Origin: a bacterium
GTDB taxonomy: Bacteria; ARS69
Assembly: GCA_025774805.1 (NCBI GenBank)
Contig: JALGZR010000002.1
Coordinates: 1 to 64,000, forward strand
Direction of reading: 5' to 3'
Length of the DNA stretch: 64,000 nt
Shown: in pieces, positions 49,302 to 58,061 of the stretch
Layout of the letters: the number at the start of each line of letters is the position of its first letter
Numbering within the stretch: the first letter of the stretch is position 1
Made by a program: the position numbers and the translations under genes
The notes under the pieces: generated by a model
What the model was told of the DNA's origin: nothing
The model's database searches: none
Seen by the model: only the letters and a program-made list of their open reading frames with translations

Positions 49302-51092
49302 GTGTCCGACTCGTCCTCGGCCGACCCGCGACCGCTCCGGTACGGCCCCTATCCCGAGTTCACGTGGCAGGCGATTCTAGTCGGCTACTTCCTGGGATCG
49401 ATCATCGCGATCTCCATCGGCTACGCCGCCCTCATCTTAGGATTCAGCATCGAGGGGTCGGAGCTCGCGGCCATCCTCGGGTGGGCCATCCTCCGCGGTC
49501 TCCTGAGGCGGACCAGCATCATCGAGAACAACATCAACCAGACGATCGCCTCGGCGGTGAACGGGGCGTCGGCCGGTCTCATGTTCACGCTGCCCGCGGT
49601 CTACATTCTGAATCGGACCGGTGACTACCCCGGCATCACCGACTACAGCAAGGTGCTGATGGTCCTGGCCGCGATCACGGGAGGCATCCTGGGAATCGCG
49701 TTCATCGTTCCCCTTCGCAAGCAGATGATCGATTTCAACCGTCTCGCCTATCCCGGCGGCATCGCGGTCGCCGCGATTCTGAAGTCCCCGGGCGCGGGCA
49801 TGCGGAAAGCGATGCTGCTGTTGGGCGGAGCCGCGCTCTCGGGGATCGTTCACCTCGTACTGCTCACCCTGCCCGAGGGCATCCCGTTCCTGGACGGAGA
49901 GGACTATCACCTCGGACAGCTCATCCGCGCCCCGTCCATCCTCAACCTGACGTTCTATCTCTCATTGCTGACCGTGGGCGTGGGCTTCCTCTCGGGCCGC
50001 GGAGGACTCATCTTCGGCCTGGGAGGCTTCCTCTGTTACTGGTTTCTCGGCCCCCTGTTGATGAACTTCGGACAGATGGAGGGCCCTCACGCCATCACGG
50101 AGATCGTAACCTCGGGTGACCCCGATCGATTCCGGACCGGGCTCTTCCGCCCCACCGGCATCGGAATGCTGATCGGCGCGGCGATCGGCGGGATCGTGGC
50201 GGCTTTCCCGCTCATCCGGAGCGCCATGGCGTCCATGCATGACGCCCAGCGGAAGAGCAAGACGGGAGGAACCGACGAGCTGCCGATCCGATTCCTCTAT
50301 GGCGCCATCGGAATCGGGGTGATCGCCTTGATCGTCCTCGCCTACCTCGCGGCGGAACAGATGAGCGTCGTCCGGGCGCTCGGCATGGCCGTTCTCGGCA
50401 CGCTCTGGATCTGGGTGGCCGGCGTCATCGTCTCCGAATCGTTGGGGCGAACGAACTGGTCCCCCCTCTCGGGAATGACCTTGATCGCCGTCACGATCCT
50501 CCTCTTCATCGCGAGCGGCATGGTCAGCACTCAGATGATGATCGCCTCGATGGTCGTCGGCGTGGCGATCTGTCTCGCCATCGCCATGGCCGGTGACATG
50601 ATGCTGGACCTCAAGGCGGGTTACCTCGTCGGGGCCATTCCCCGGCGACAGCAGATCGCTCAGCTCTGCGGGAACTGGCTCGGCCCCATTCTGGTGATGG
50701 GTCTGGTGGTTCTGTTGGAGCGGGCCTACGGCCTGGGAAGCGAGCGCCTGCCCGCCCCCCAGGCCACCGCCCTGGCCGGAGTCATGGAGGGGATCGTGGG
50801 AGGTGAAGTCCCCGCCTTCCGGTACGCGGCGGGGGCCGGACTCGGGGCGATCCTCGCCTTCAGCGGCCTCGGGGGAATCGGGGTTCTCATCGGCCTCGGA
50901 TTCTACATGCCGTTCAACATCGTGCTGACCTACACCGTCGGCAACGTGATCCGCATGGTGGTGGATCGAACCAAGGGACACACCATTGTCGAGAACGTCG
51001 GAATCCCGGTGGCGGCGGGACTGATCGTGGGAGAGGCCCTGGTGGGTGTGGGGAACGCGCTTTGGATCGTCTTCACCGCGGCGAATCAGTAG
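49302..51092 (+). CDS. OPT family oligopeptide transporter
   Basis: 596 residues with about 14-16 membrane helices and no soluble domain. Typical OPT elements are IIENNINQTIASAVNGASAGLMFTLP split over the third and fourth helices, FNRLAYPGGIAVAAILKS, and MMLDLKAGYLVGAIPRRQQIAQ. The family moves small peptides or metal-chelate complexes by proton symport. The GTG at 49302 is selected because the upstream extension is not hydrophobic and a GGGGG tract precedes it. It is followed after 13 bases by a small membrane protein gene that may be its partner. Confidence 0.9.
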   Translation: MSDSSSADPRPLRYGPYPEFTWQAILVGYFLGSIIAISIGYAALILGFSIEGSELAAILGWAILRGLLRRTSIIENNINQTIASAVNGASAGLMFTLPAVYILNRTGDYPGITDYSKVLMVLAAITGGILGIAFIVPLRKQMIDFNRLAYPGGIAVAAILKSPGAGMRKAMLLLGGAALSGIVHLVLLTLPEGIPFLDGEDYHLGQLIRAPSILNLTFYLSLLTVGVGFLSGRGGLIFGLGGFLCYWFLGPLLMNFGQMEGPHAITEIVTSGDPDRFRTGLFRPTGIGMLIGAAIGGIVAAFPLIRSAMASMHDAQRKSKTGGTDELPIRFLYGAIGIGVIALIVLAYLAAEQMSVVRALGMAVLGTLWIWVAGVIVSESLGRTNWSPLSGMTLIAVTILLFIASGMVSTQMMIASMVVGVAICLAIAMAGDMMLDLKAGYLVGAIPRRQQIAQLCGNWLGPILVMGLVVLLERAYGLGSERLPAPQATALAGVMEGIVGGEVPAFRYAAGAGLGAILAFSGLGGIGVLIGLGFYMPFNIVLTYTVGNVIRMVVDRTKGHTIVENVGIPVAAGLIVGEALVGVGNALWIVFTAANQ

Positions 51093-51105
51093 GGGGGGAC
51101 ACGCC

Positions 51106-51678
51106 ATGAGAAACTTCGGACACGCTCTGATGTGGCTCGGCTTCCTGACCGCGGCGTTTCTCACGACCCGCGAGCTGGATCGAATCGACTGGCCCCTTTA
51201 CTCGGTCGCGGCGGTGGTCGGAGTCGCCGGTGTCGTTCTTCTCCGTCGCACCGCGTTCCAGGCCGCAGCGCAGACCGAGACCGTCCGCACGAACATCGTG
51301 GCTCTCGAAAGCGCCCTGAAGCGGCTTGTTCGGAACCTCGAGGCAATGAACGCGAACCGGGATTCGATTCTCGTCTACGACGTGCACGGAAAGATCGACG
51401 CCGAGCTCCTCGAGGACCTCGCCGAGTTCGCCGACGCCCGCGAGTCGATGATCCACGGAATCGGTCTCCAGGGGTACGCGAACGTGATGGACCACTTCGC
51501 CCGGTCCGAGCGTGCGATCAACCGGGCCTGGTCGGCTTCCGCCGACGGCTACGTGGACGAGGTCTGGACGTACCTGGAGATGGCCGAAAAGTCGATGCGG
51601 GAAGCGGATTTCATTCTCGCTTCCCACGTCGGCGGTCGGGCCGGTGGGCCCGACCCGTCCCCCTCCGGGGGCGATTGA
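51106..51678 (+). CDS. Small membrane protein of unknown function downstream of OPT
   Basis: 190 residues. Two N-terminal membrane helices (about 5-20 and 30-46) are followed by a soluble helical part with a possible coiled coil (TVRTNIVALESALKRLVRNLEAM) and an acidic helix (ELLEDLAEFADARESM). It starts 13 bases after the OPT stop with a GGGGGGA ribosome site, so the two are one operon. Comparable helical appendages follow OPT genes in related bacteria as far as I recall, but no function is known to me. Confidence 0.65.
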   Translation: MRNFGHALMWLGFLTAAFLTTRELDRIDWPLYSVAAVVGVAGVVLLRRTAFQAAAQTETVRTNIVALESALKRLVRNLEAMNANRDSILVYDVHGKIDAELLEDLAEFADARESMIHGIGLQGYANVMDHFARSERAINRAWSASADGYVDEVWTYLEMAEKSMREADFILASHVGGRAGGPDPSPSGGD

Positions 51679-51696
51679 CCCCCATCCCGAAAAACG

Positions 51697-51727
51697 GCGT
51701 CCCCGAGGGGTCTCCCCCCGGGGACGC
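51697..51727. terminator. Hairpin between convergent genes
   Basis: GCGTCCCCG (51697-51705) pairs with 51719-51727 around a 13-base loop. It lies between the small membrane protein stop (51678) and the stop of the secreted protein on the other strand (51757). No T tract follows on either strand. Confidence 0.5.
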
Positions 51728-51756
51728 GCTTCTGGCCCCGGTTGGTACGATTCCTT

Positions 51757-52323
51757 CTACCTGTAAAGGCTCTTGATGCTCCCCCAGGAGCCCGACTCGA
51801 CCGAGACCGGGACGTCGCAGAACGCGGGGCTCTCGCAGGGGACACCACCGGCGCTGTCGTATCCGATGTAGTCGTTGTCGTAGCCGTTGCCGTCCACCCC
51901 GACGGTGATGTTGCGGCCGTTCGAAGCCGACGGGACGAAACAGACGCCTCCCCCGGTCCCCTGGTCAAACGCGGTCACGATGCCGACCATCGTGCCGCCG
52001 CCCGGGCCGCCGCCGAATGCGCCCAGGAGGTCGGTAACGCTTCCGGTGAAGAGGAACTGCGGCTGCGATCCAACAACGCCCGAGACCGTGATGACGCCGG
52101 TGGAGCTCAGCCCGAATTCGGACGCAGCGGCCCCGGTCACGCCCGTGTCGCAGGCGATCCAAAGGTACAAAGTGATCAACTGGGGGGTACCGGCGGGCGA
52201 GCCAATGTGGGCAAATGCGTCGGTACTGCTGCTGCTGACGGTCCATCCGAATTCGCCCGCGACGGCGGTCGACGCGAGCGCGAGGGTCGAGAGAACCGCA
52301 ACCACGGTCATGAAGCGCTTCAT
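51757..52323 (-). CDS. Small secreted protein of unknown function
   Basis: 188 residues with a clear Sec signal peptide (KRFMTVVAVLSTLALASTAVA). The mature part is Gly/Ser/Thr-rich and beta-like, with GGGPGGGTM, and four to five cysteines (IACDTG, GGVCFVP, VPCESPAFCDV) that could form disulfides. No family is recognised. A GGAGG ribosome site precedes the ATG, and a TACAAT-type promoter lies about 120 bases upstream. Confidence 0.65.
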   Translation of the reverse strand: MKRFMTVVAVLSTLALASTAVAGEFGWTVSSSSTDAFAHIGSPAGTPQLITLYLWIACDTGVTGAAASEFGLSSTGVITVSGVVGSQPQFLFTGSVTDLLGAFGGGPGGGTMVGIVTAFDQGTGGGVCFVPSASNGRNITVGVDGNGYDNDYIGYDSAGGVPCESPAFCDVPVSVESGSWGSIKSLYR

Positions 52324-52670
52324 GGTGTTCCTCCATTAGTACGATTGAGCCGGTTCCTCTACCCGAGCCACCGGCTCCTCTCCGCCGCGTACCACGGAGC
52401 ACCGAACCTCGCGGCGGCGGGCAGATCTCAAGGTGTGCGCACTGATTGTACACCCTCGGTGGCCAAACGGGCAAGGCCGGAGGGCGAGAGGGGGTGCTGA
52501 CAACGCCGGGCCCGCTTCGCAGGACGGCCCCGCGCGAGAGCGTCGATTCGAGTGTCTTGGGGGTGAATCGTCGAACTTGGGGAATCGCGGCACCCTCCCC
52601 CACTCCCGCGCCGAGATCCCCGTCCGCCCCCTCGACCCATGGACCGTGGTCGTGTCGCGGCCCTTCCATA
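52324..52670. other. Leader and upstream region of the small secreted protein
   Basis: 347 bases. The left part is the untranslated leader and promoter of the secreted protein; nothing else is recognised up to the sorting-domain remnant at 52671. Confidence 0.45.
52445..52474 (-). promoter_or_regulatory. Promoter for the small secreted protein
   Basis: On the minus strand TTGCCC (52474-52469), 18 bases, then TACAAT (52450-52445). Confidence 0.45.
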
Positions 52671-52946
52671 TCATCCAATCAGCGTCATCGTCTCCCGGTG
52701 TACGCTTCCGTCGGCCGGCAGCCGCACGAAGTGGACTCCCGGGCGGACCGGGGCTCCCGAGTCGGTTCGGCCGTCCCACGTCCAAAAGCGGGTGAGACGT
52801 TGTGCGATCGGCGACCGCCCCGAGTGTCGAATGGACGACAACCGGACCCTGTTGTCAGGAATGAATGCGGCGTTTCGAACGGGCCATTCCAGGGGAGATC
52901 CGAACCCGGCACTCGCACCGTCCACGGTGGCGAAGAACCCAGTCAT
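52671..52946 (-). pseudogene. Second orphan FlgD/T9SS-like C-terminal domain remnant
   Basis: The end of this frame reads IAQRLTRFWTWDGRTDSGAP then VRPGVHFVRLPADGSVH, matching the last half of the sorting-like domain found in the intact secreted proteins. The N-terminal half is only weakly recognisable (VRLSSIRHSGRSPIAQ). No signal peptide or upstream body exists; its first 90 bases overlap the 3' end of the GIY-YIG gene in another frame. It is best read as the eroded tail of a lost secreted protein. Confidence 0.6.
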
Positions 52947-53859
52947 ACACGATGTTCCCGCGATCCAGGATGAACCGTGCGTCCTCCGGTCCTTCCTTCC
53001 CCGGGCCTCCCTGGGGGATCCCCTTCCAGCGTGTCAACCGTCCCCGCTCGAACACGTACGATTGCCGACCTCCGCTCACGCGGACGATGAGCGTGCGGTC
53101 CCGGAAGTCCCGCAGGAAGGTCTGGCGGGTGCAGAATCTCCGGCAGAAACCCACCCCCCGCTTCAGCTCCGCGGCGGTCTCATAGCGACCGGCGGCGACC
53201 GCGGCTTCCATTCTCTTCGTGAGCTCCCCGACGACGATCGTCGAATCCCCGTCCAGGAAGTCGATGACCTTCTCCACGATTCGCCCATAGTCGACCTTCA
53301 AGATCGCCCCCCGGCAGGGTCCCGTGCACTGCCCGAGATCGTACCGGGCCGACTTCCGGTCCGGATGGAGCTCCGGGCACGCTCGCAGCCGGAGCACGTC
53401 TTCAGCAATCCCCTGGACACGCCGGGTGAGATAGCGGTCCCGAAACGGCCCGAACAGGGTCCCCGGGGGAGCCTGGTCGGTACGGGCGATCACTCGGAGA
53501 TTCGGAAAATCGACGTCGGTCAGACAGAGGTATCGGTACTCGAGATACTTCCGCTGTCTCGTGTTGTGCTCGGGAAGGTGCTCCTTGATGAGCCGATCCT
53601 CGAGAAGAAGCGCCAGGAGCTCGGTCTCCGTCTCGACGAACGAGAACTCCTCGATCTCGAACGCGAGTCTCCGGACAGGCCCCCGGGGTTCGTTGCGTCC
53701 CGTGCGGAGGTGCTCGAGCATTCTGCGGCGCAGGTTCACCGACTTCCCGATGTAGAGAGCTCGGCCGCCGCTTCCGCGGAAGACATAGACGCCGCACCTG
53801 GGGGGCACGTTCTCCGCGATCGAACGGATCATCTCCTCTCGTCGAGACGAGTCGCTCAT
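52855..53859 (-). CDS. UvrC N-terminal-like GIY-YIG endonuclease
   Basis: 334 residues that match only the N-terminal half of UvrC. The GIY-YIG domain (about 20-105) has CGVYVFRG, ALYIGKSVNLRRRM and the catalytic-Glu region ELLALLLEDRLIKEHLPEHN. A cysteine set (RACPELHP, GQCTGPC) corresponds to the UvrC metal-cluster region, followed by a UVR-like helix (VGELTKRMEAAVAAGRYETAAELKR). The RNase-H-like second nuclease and helix-hairpin-helix domains are absent, as in Cho-type proteins. It starts two bases after the stop of the SbcD-like gene, pointing to a shared DNA-repair role. ATG at 53859 is used because longer versions run into that gene. Confidence 0.82.
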   Translation of the reverse strand: MSDSSRREEMIRSIAENVPPRCGVYVFRGSGGRALYIGKSVNLRRRMLEHLRTGRNEPRGPVRRLAFEIEEFSFVETETELLALLLEDRLIKEHLPEHNTRQRKYLEYRYLCLTDVDFPNLRVIARTDQAPPGTLFGPFRDRYLTRRVQGIAEDVLRLRACPELHPDRKSARYDLGQCTGPCRGAILKVDYGRIVEKVIDFLDGDSTIVVGELTKRMEAAVAAGRYETAAELKRGVGFCRRFCTRQTFLRDFRDRTLIVRVSGGRQSYVFERGRLTRWKGIPQGGPGKEGPEDARFILDRGNIVYDWVLRHRGRCECRVRISPGMARSKRRIHS

Positions 53860-53861
53860 CC

Positions 53862-54902
53862 TTACCCTCGAGCCGCGAAGAGCTCCCGAGCGCACTCCAC
53901 ATTCATGCTCTCCGGGAACACGGCGCGCAGGAACTCGGGGGTCAGCTTCGCCCGAACCTCGAGCGGCAGCGGTTCCCGGGATCGAAGGCGCACGATGGAG
54001 TCGGCTTCGAGTCCGTCCATCGCAGCGCGAAGGTGGCGCCCCAGCTGCCTCCCGGCGGTCACGGGATCGATGTAGAGCTCCACCATCGGACGTGAGGGAA
54101 GCGGGTGGAACGCGAGATGGCCGAGCTCCCAACCCGGGGTCGAGCGTCGAATCGTGACCTCGAAATAGCCCTTCGGTTCGAATCTCTCGGCGAACGAGGT
54201 CCGCTCGGTGGCCCCGGCGTAGATCACGGGTGTTTCGACCTCCTTCCCATCGAGGGTCTTCGTGAGAACCTGCCGGCGGTGGATGTGTCCGGCCAGTACC
54301 GCATGAAAGCGCGCGGGCACGTCCCGCATCCGGATCACGTCCCGACCGCCCCGGAATGTGAAGTCGGACGGGCCGACCCGGGCACCTTCCACCGCTTGGT
54401 GGATGCAGAGTAAACGGATCTCCGCCGGGATGCCCTTCCACCCCGTCTGCTGAAGGACTCTCGGAAAGCGGGTCCGGATGTCCCGGCGTTCGAAGGGGAA
54501 TCCGGAGAGCGCGAGTGTCACACCGGCGATATCGAAGCGAAACGTCCGAGGGCGATCGAAAACGTGAATGTCCGGGTGATTGAGGTACAGCGAAGTCGGA
54601 AGATGGGACCTTTCGTGGTTTCCGGGGACAATGACGATCGGGACTCTTCGCCTCACACACTCCGCGAGAGGCTCGAACGCGAGATCGACGATCTTGCCGG
54701 GCACGCGGCTCCGGAAGAAGAGATCCCCGCCGTGGACGACCAGATCGGCCTTCGTGCGGATCGCGTGGCGAAGCACGCTGCGGTAGTTTCGGAAGAAGTC
54801 GGGCCCCCGGCGCCTTCTCTTCACCCGCGGTCGAATCGGGAAGTCGAGTCCGAGGTGGGTATCGGCGAGGAACACGATGCGGAGGGAGTCACGCGAGCTC
54901 AA
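53862..54902 (-). CDS. SbcD/Mre11-like calcineurin-type phosphoesterase
   Basis: 346 residues. The metal-binding motifs are all present: FLADTHLGL, VVHGGDLFFRS, IVPGNHERS, LCIHQ and LAGHIHRRQ. The subdomain order and the C-terminal cap (EFLRAVFPESMNVECARELF) resemble SbcD/Mre11 exonuclease subunits. No SbcC/Rad50 ATPase gene follows; instead the GIY-YIG nuclease lies immediately downstream, so it may work in a two-nuclease repair unit or with an SbcC encoded elsewhere. Confidence 0.8.
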   Translation of the reverse strand: MSSRDSLRIVFLADTHLGLDFPIRPRVKRRRRGPDFFRNYRSVLRHAIRTKADLVVHGGDLFFRSRVPGKIVDLAFEPLAECVRRRVPIVIVPGNHERSHLPTSLYLNHPDIHVFDRPRTFRFDIAGVTLALSGFPFERRDIRTRFPRVLQQTGWKGIPAEIRLLCIHQAVEGARVGPSDFTFRGGRDVIRMRDVPARFHAVLAGHIHRRQVLTKTLDGKEVETPVIYAGATERTSFAERFEPKGYFEVTIRRSTPGWELGHLAFHPLPSRPMVELYIDPVTAGRQLGRHLRAAMDGLEADSIVRLRSREPLPLEVRAKLTPEFLRAVFPESMNVECARELFAARG

Positions 54903-55252
54903 CGGAGGTCCTTCGTCGCCGGGGGAAGACCGCAGAGGCGGGGCTCACGGTCGTTCGTTGCGGCATCCTGACTCGATTCCGCGCGGGGATCAACATCCCC
55001 TTGCCGGGTGAATCGACCCGGCCGCTCGGAGAGTCCCGCTTCCCGTCCCGGCACGGATCCCGGTGGGACCGGAGTCGTGGCTCGAGGCCCCGGGAGCCGG
55101 TCAAGGAACCGTCGAGAAGGCGGCCCTCCCCCACCCCGGCCGGCCTTCGCGCCCTAGGCCCGATTCGATCCGGGGCCCTCGCGTTCCGACCGCTCTTGCG
55201 CTAGAATTGAGGATTCTTCCCCCCCGTTCGACTCTTTTCGGAGAAGGAACCC
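54903..55252. other. Divergent intergenic region
   Basis: 350 bases between the SbcD-like gene and the M12B protease. A possible -10 box TAGAAT (55202-55207) precedes the protease by about 45 bases, without a good -35. A short inverted repeat (GAAT, five bases, ATTC) overlaps it. The ribosome site GGAGAAGG is at 55240-55247. No gene is supported. Confidence 0.4.
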
Positions 55253-57550
55253 ATGGAATCGCCCCGGATCGTCCGGCTGGGCCTCTTTCGGCCTGCCACC
55301 GTGGTGGGCCTCGCCGCTGTCGTGCTGTTCTCAGGTGCGCCGGTCTCGGCCGCTCCCCTCTTCCTCGAGGTCTCGGAGATGGAGGTCGACGCGATCGGCT
55401 ACCCCGAGACGTCACGCTACTTCACCCTTGAGCTCGCGGAAATGCAGGCCTTCCTGGCGGGAGCGCCGCGGGAGAGCTTCGCGACTCCCGTCGAGGGACT
55501 CACGCTGACCCTCCCGCTTCCCACGGGAACGTCGGAGCGATTCTCGATCTGGGAGTCGTCCATTCTCCATCCGGAGCTCGCGGCGAAGTACCCGGAGATC
55601 AAGACTTACGTGGGCCGCGGCATCGACGATCGGACGGCCACGGTCCGGCTCGACACCACTCCGGCCGGCTTCCACGCGCTGATCCTCTCGGCGCGGCGCA
55701 CGATGCTCATCGATCCTCTCCACCGGGGAGACGCACGGACCTACGTGAGCTACTTCAAGAGGGATCCATCCTCGAGGGGTATTCCCCCGGGCGAGGTCTT
55801 CACCTGCGAGATCGAGGAGGATCCGGAGGTCGTAGCCGAAATCGACCGTCTCGTCGCCGAACGAGCGGCCTCACCGCTGCGGGCCACGGGGCAGGACCTC
55901 CTCACCTATCGTATCGCGATCGCGGCGACCGGTGAGTACACGCAGTGGCACGGGGGATCCATTGCGGACGGGATGGCGGGAATCGCGACATCGTTGAATC
56001 GTGTCACGGGTGTGTATGAGCGCGAATTCTCCATTCGTATGGAGCTGATTCCGAATAACGATCTCGTCGTGTACACGGACGGGGCGACGGATCCGTACAC
56101 GAACGGCAACGGCTACGTGATGCTCGGTCAGAACCAGGAGAACTTGGACACGGTCATCGGAAACGCCAACTACGACATCGGTCACGTCTTCAGCACCGGA
56201 GGCGGCGGCATCGCGGGTCTCGGCGTCGTCTGTCGGTCCGGAAACAAGGCGCGAGGAGTCACGGGGTCTTTCAATCCGAGCGGCGATGGGTTCGACATCG
56301 ACTACGTGGCTCACGAGATGGGCCACCAATTCGGCGGAAGCCACACGTTCAATGGCAACGCGGGGGGCTGCTCCGGCAATCGTTCCGCCTCCTCCGCCTA
56401 CGAGCCGGGGTCCGGATCGACGATCATGGCGTACGCGGGCCTTTGCGGTTCGCAGAACCTCCAGACCCGCAGCGACGACTACTTCCACGTGCGGAGCTTC
56501 GTCCAGATCACGGCCTACACGCAGAGTGGGAGCGGGAGCACGTGTGCCCAGGTCACGCCGACCGGCAACGATCCGCCCGTGGTCGAGGCCGGAAACACGG
56601 GCCACACGATTCCGCTCGAGACGCCGTTCATCCTCTACGGCGAGGCGACCGATCCGAACGGCGACGAGATGACGTACTGCTGGGAGCAGTTTGACCTCGG
56701 GCCGGCCGGGCATCCGGATTCGCCGTCGGGAGACGCACCGATCTTCCGGTCGTTCCAGCCGAAGGACCGCGCATGGCGGTCCTTCCCCAAGAACAGCAAC
56801 ATCCGGAACAACACCCACACGATCGGAGAGCTTCTCCCCACCTACAGGAGGACCCTCCACTTCCGCTTCACCGTGCGGGACAACCTGGGTGGCGTCGACA
56901 AGGACGGAACGTCGGTGGAGGTCGACGACACCTCCGGACCCTTCCTGGTCACATCGATCGGCGCGACTCCGTGGAACGCGGGGCAGCAGCGCACGATCAC
57001 GTGGGATGTCGCGAACACGGATGCGGCCCCCGTCTCCTGCTCGACGGTGAACATCCTCCTCTCGACGGATGACGGCCGCATGTTCCTGTACGATGTGCCG
57101 CTCGCGATGGGGACCCCGAACGACGGGAGCGAGACGGTCACCGTACCGAACATCAATATCGCCGAGGCCCGACTGATCGTGGAGGCGGCCGACAACATCT
57201 TCTTCGACATCAACGACGAGTCCTTCGTGGTCGCGGCGGGGGGTACGGGAGTGGAAGACCTCTTGGCCGCGGCTGCCATCACGGCTCTCGAGGTCCGTCC
57301 GAATCCCTTCGGCCGCCGGACCCGAATCACTTACTCGGTTGCCCGCCGGGGACCGGTCACCGTCGACGTCTTCAACACGGCCGGTCGACGGGTCGAGAAG
57401 CTCTTCGACGGAACGCGGGACGCCGGCGTTCACGTGGTGGAGTGGGACGGCCGCGACCAGGTCGGCGGTCGCGTCGCCTCCGGCATCTACTTCGTCCGCC
57501 TGGAGTCCGGGAACGAGGTCCGGACAGCTCGGGTCGTCCACATCGAGTAG
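55253..57550 (+). CDS. Secreted M12B (reprolysin-like) metalloprotease with C-terminal sorting-like domain
   Basis: 765 residues. Signal peptide (TVVGLAAVVLFSGAPVSA) and a propeptide-like region (about 35-210) precede the reprolysin-like domain, which begins near TYRIAIAATGEYTQWHGG. The zinc motif HEMGHQFGGSH (about 354-364) keeps all three His and the catalytic Glu, followed by a Met-turn candidate STIMAYAGLCG. A cadherin/Ig-like part (DPPVVEAGNTG, TDPNGDEMTY) and a second beta domain come next. The last 85 residues are the FlgD/T9SS-like domain ([25 protein letters not shown]). It is probably an extracellular protease exported by a sorting system not encoded here. Confidence 0.88.
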   Translation: MESPRIVRLGLFRPATVVGLAAVVLFSGAPVSAAPLFLEVSEMEVDAIGYPETSRYFTLELAEMQAFLAGAPRESFATPVEGLTLTLPLPTGTSERFSIWESSILHPELAAKYPEIKTYVGRGIDDRTATVRLDTTPAGFHALILSARRTMLIDPLHRGDARTYVSYFKRDPSSRGIPPGEVFTCEIEEDPEVVAEIDRLVAERAASPLRATGQDLLTYRIAIAATGEYTQWHGGSIADGMAGIATSLNRVTGVYEREFSIRMELIPNNDLVVYTDGATDPYTNGNGYVMLGQNQENLDTVIGNANYDIGHVFSTGGGGIAGLGVVCRSGNKARGVTGSFNPSGDGFDIDYVAHEMGHQFGGSHTFNGNAGGCSGNRSASSAYEPGSGSTIMAYAGLCGSQNLQTRSDDYFHVRSFVQITAYTQSGSGSTCAQVTPTGNDPPVVEAGNTGHTIPLETPFILYGEATDPNGDEMTYCWEQFDLGPAGHPDSPSGDAPIFRSFQPKDRAWRSFPKNSNIRNNTHTIGELLPTYRRTLHFRFTVRDNLGGVDKDGTSVEVDDTSGPFLVTSIGATPWNAGQQRTITWDVANTDAAPVSCSTVNILLSTDDGRMFLYDVPLAMGTPNDGSETVTVPNINIAEARLIVEAADNIFFDINDESFVVAAGGTGVEDLLAAAAITALEVRPNPFGRRTRITYSVARRGPVTVDVFNTAGRRVEKLFDGTRDAGVHVVEWDGRDQVGGRVASGIYFVRLESGNEVRTARVVHIE

Positions 57551-57765
57551 TCCATTCCTCCAGAGTCGAATCGGCGGCCCCGGGCGATCCGCTCGGGGCC
57601 GTCTTGCGTTCCGGCGGGCGCCACGCCCTCTCGATCACCGGTCAGGGGTCCCCCCTCTCCGCCGCCGGAATGAACCCTCGTCGTCCCGGTATCCCCGACA
57701 GAGGCATCGACCTCACCCGTGGATTCGTGGTCGTGAAGAACGGAGATCGAACAGGAGGGATCGAG

Positions 57766-58040
57766 ATGAACCGGGTTCTCCCCGCGTGTCTGCTTCCCGT
57801 GATCCTGCCCTCGGTCGTGCTCGCCGACGGAGGCTTTGTCTGGAATGGAGACGTCGACATCTACGAACCGGAGCAAAGGGCGCTGATTGTCCACGATGGA
57901 GGCCGTCAGGACCTCGTCTTGGAGGTGAAGTTCGAGGGAGCGGCCTCGGAGTTCGGATGGATCGTTCCGCTTCCCGCCGTGCCCGAGATGTCCCCCGAGG
58001 ATCCGAGCCTTTTCGTAAACCTGAGCCGGGCCACGCAGGA
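57766..58040 (+). pseudogene. Truncated DUF2330 protein (N-terminal part only)
   Basis: The ATG at 57766 follows AGGAGG and gives a signal peptide (VLPACLLPVILPSVVLA) and the exact start of a DUF2330 protein: DGGFVWNGDVDIYEPEQRAL, then FGWIVPLPAVPEMSPEDPSL. After about residue 90 (NLSRATQ) the homology stops and the frame continues as antisense of the neighbouring M56 fragment. Members of the family are normally several hundred residues, so most of the gene is missing. Confidence 0.75.
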
Positions 58041-58043
58041 TCG

Positions 58044-58061
58044 CCGCCCCCGAAGGGGCGG
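58044..58061. other. Hairpin exactly at the DUF2330/M56 junction
   Basis: CCGCCCC (58044-58050), loop CGAA, GGGGCGG (58055-58061). It lies where the two truncated genes meet. It could be the remaining terminator of the convergent pair or a structure that promoted the deletion. Confidence 0.5.

Noticed and set aside
49302-51092. OPT gene starting at 49161 with 47 extra residues
   Set aside because: The extension is hydrophilic, overlaps the promoter-like boxes and lacks a ribosome site; the GTG at 49302 begins at the conserved part.
57487-58061. Continuation of the BlaR1/M56 frame to 57487 as one 291-residue protein
   Set aside because: Beyond about 58062 the residues are the antisense of a DUF2330 coding region and have lost all membrane and zinc features.
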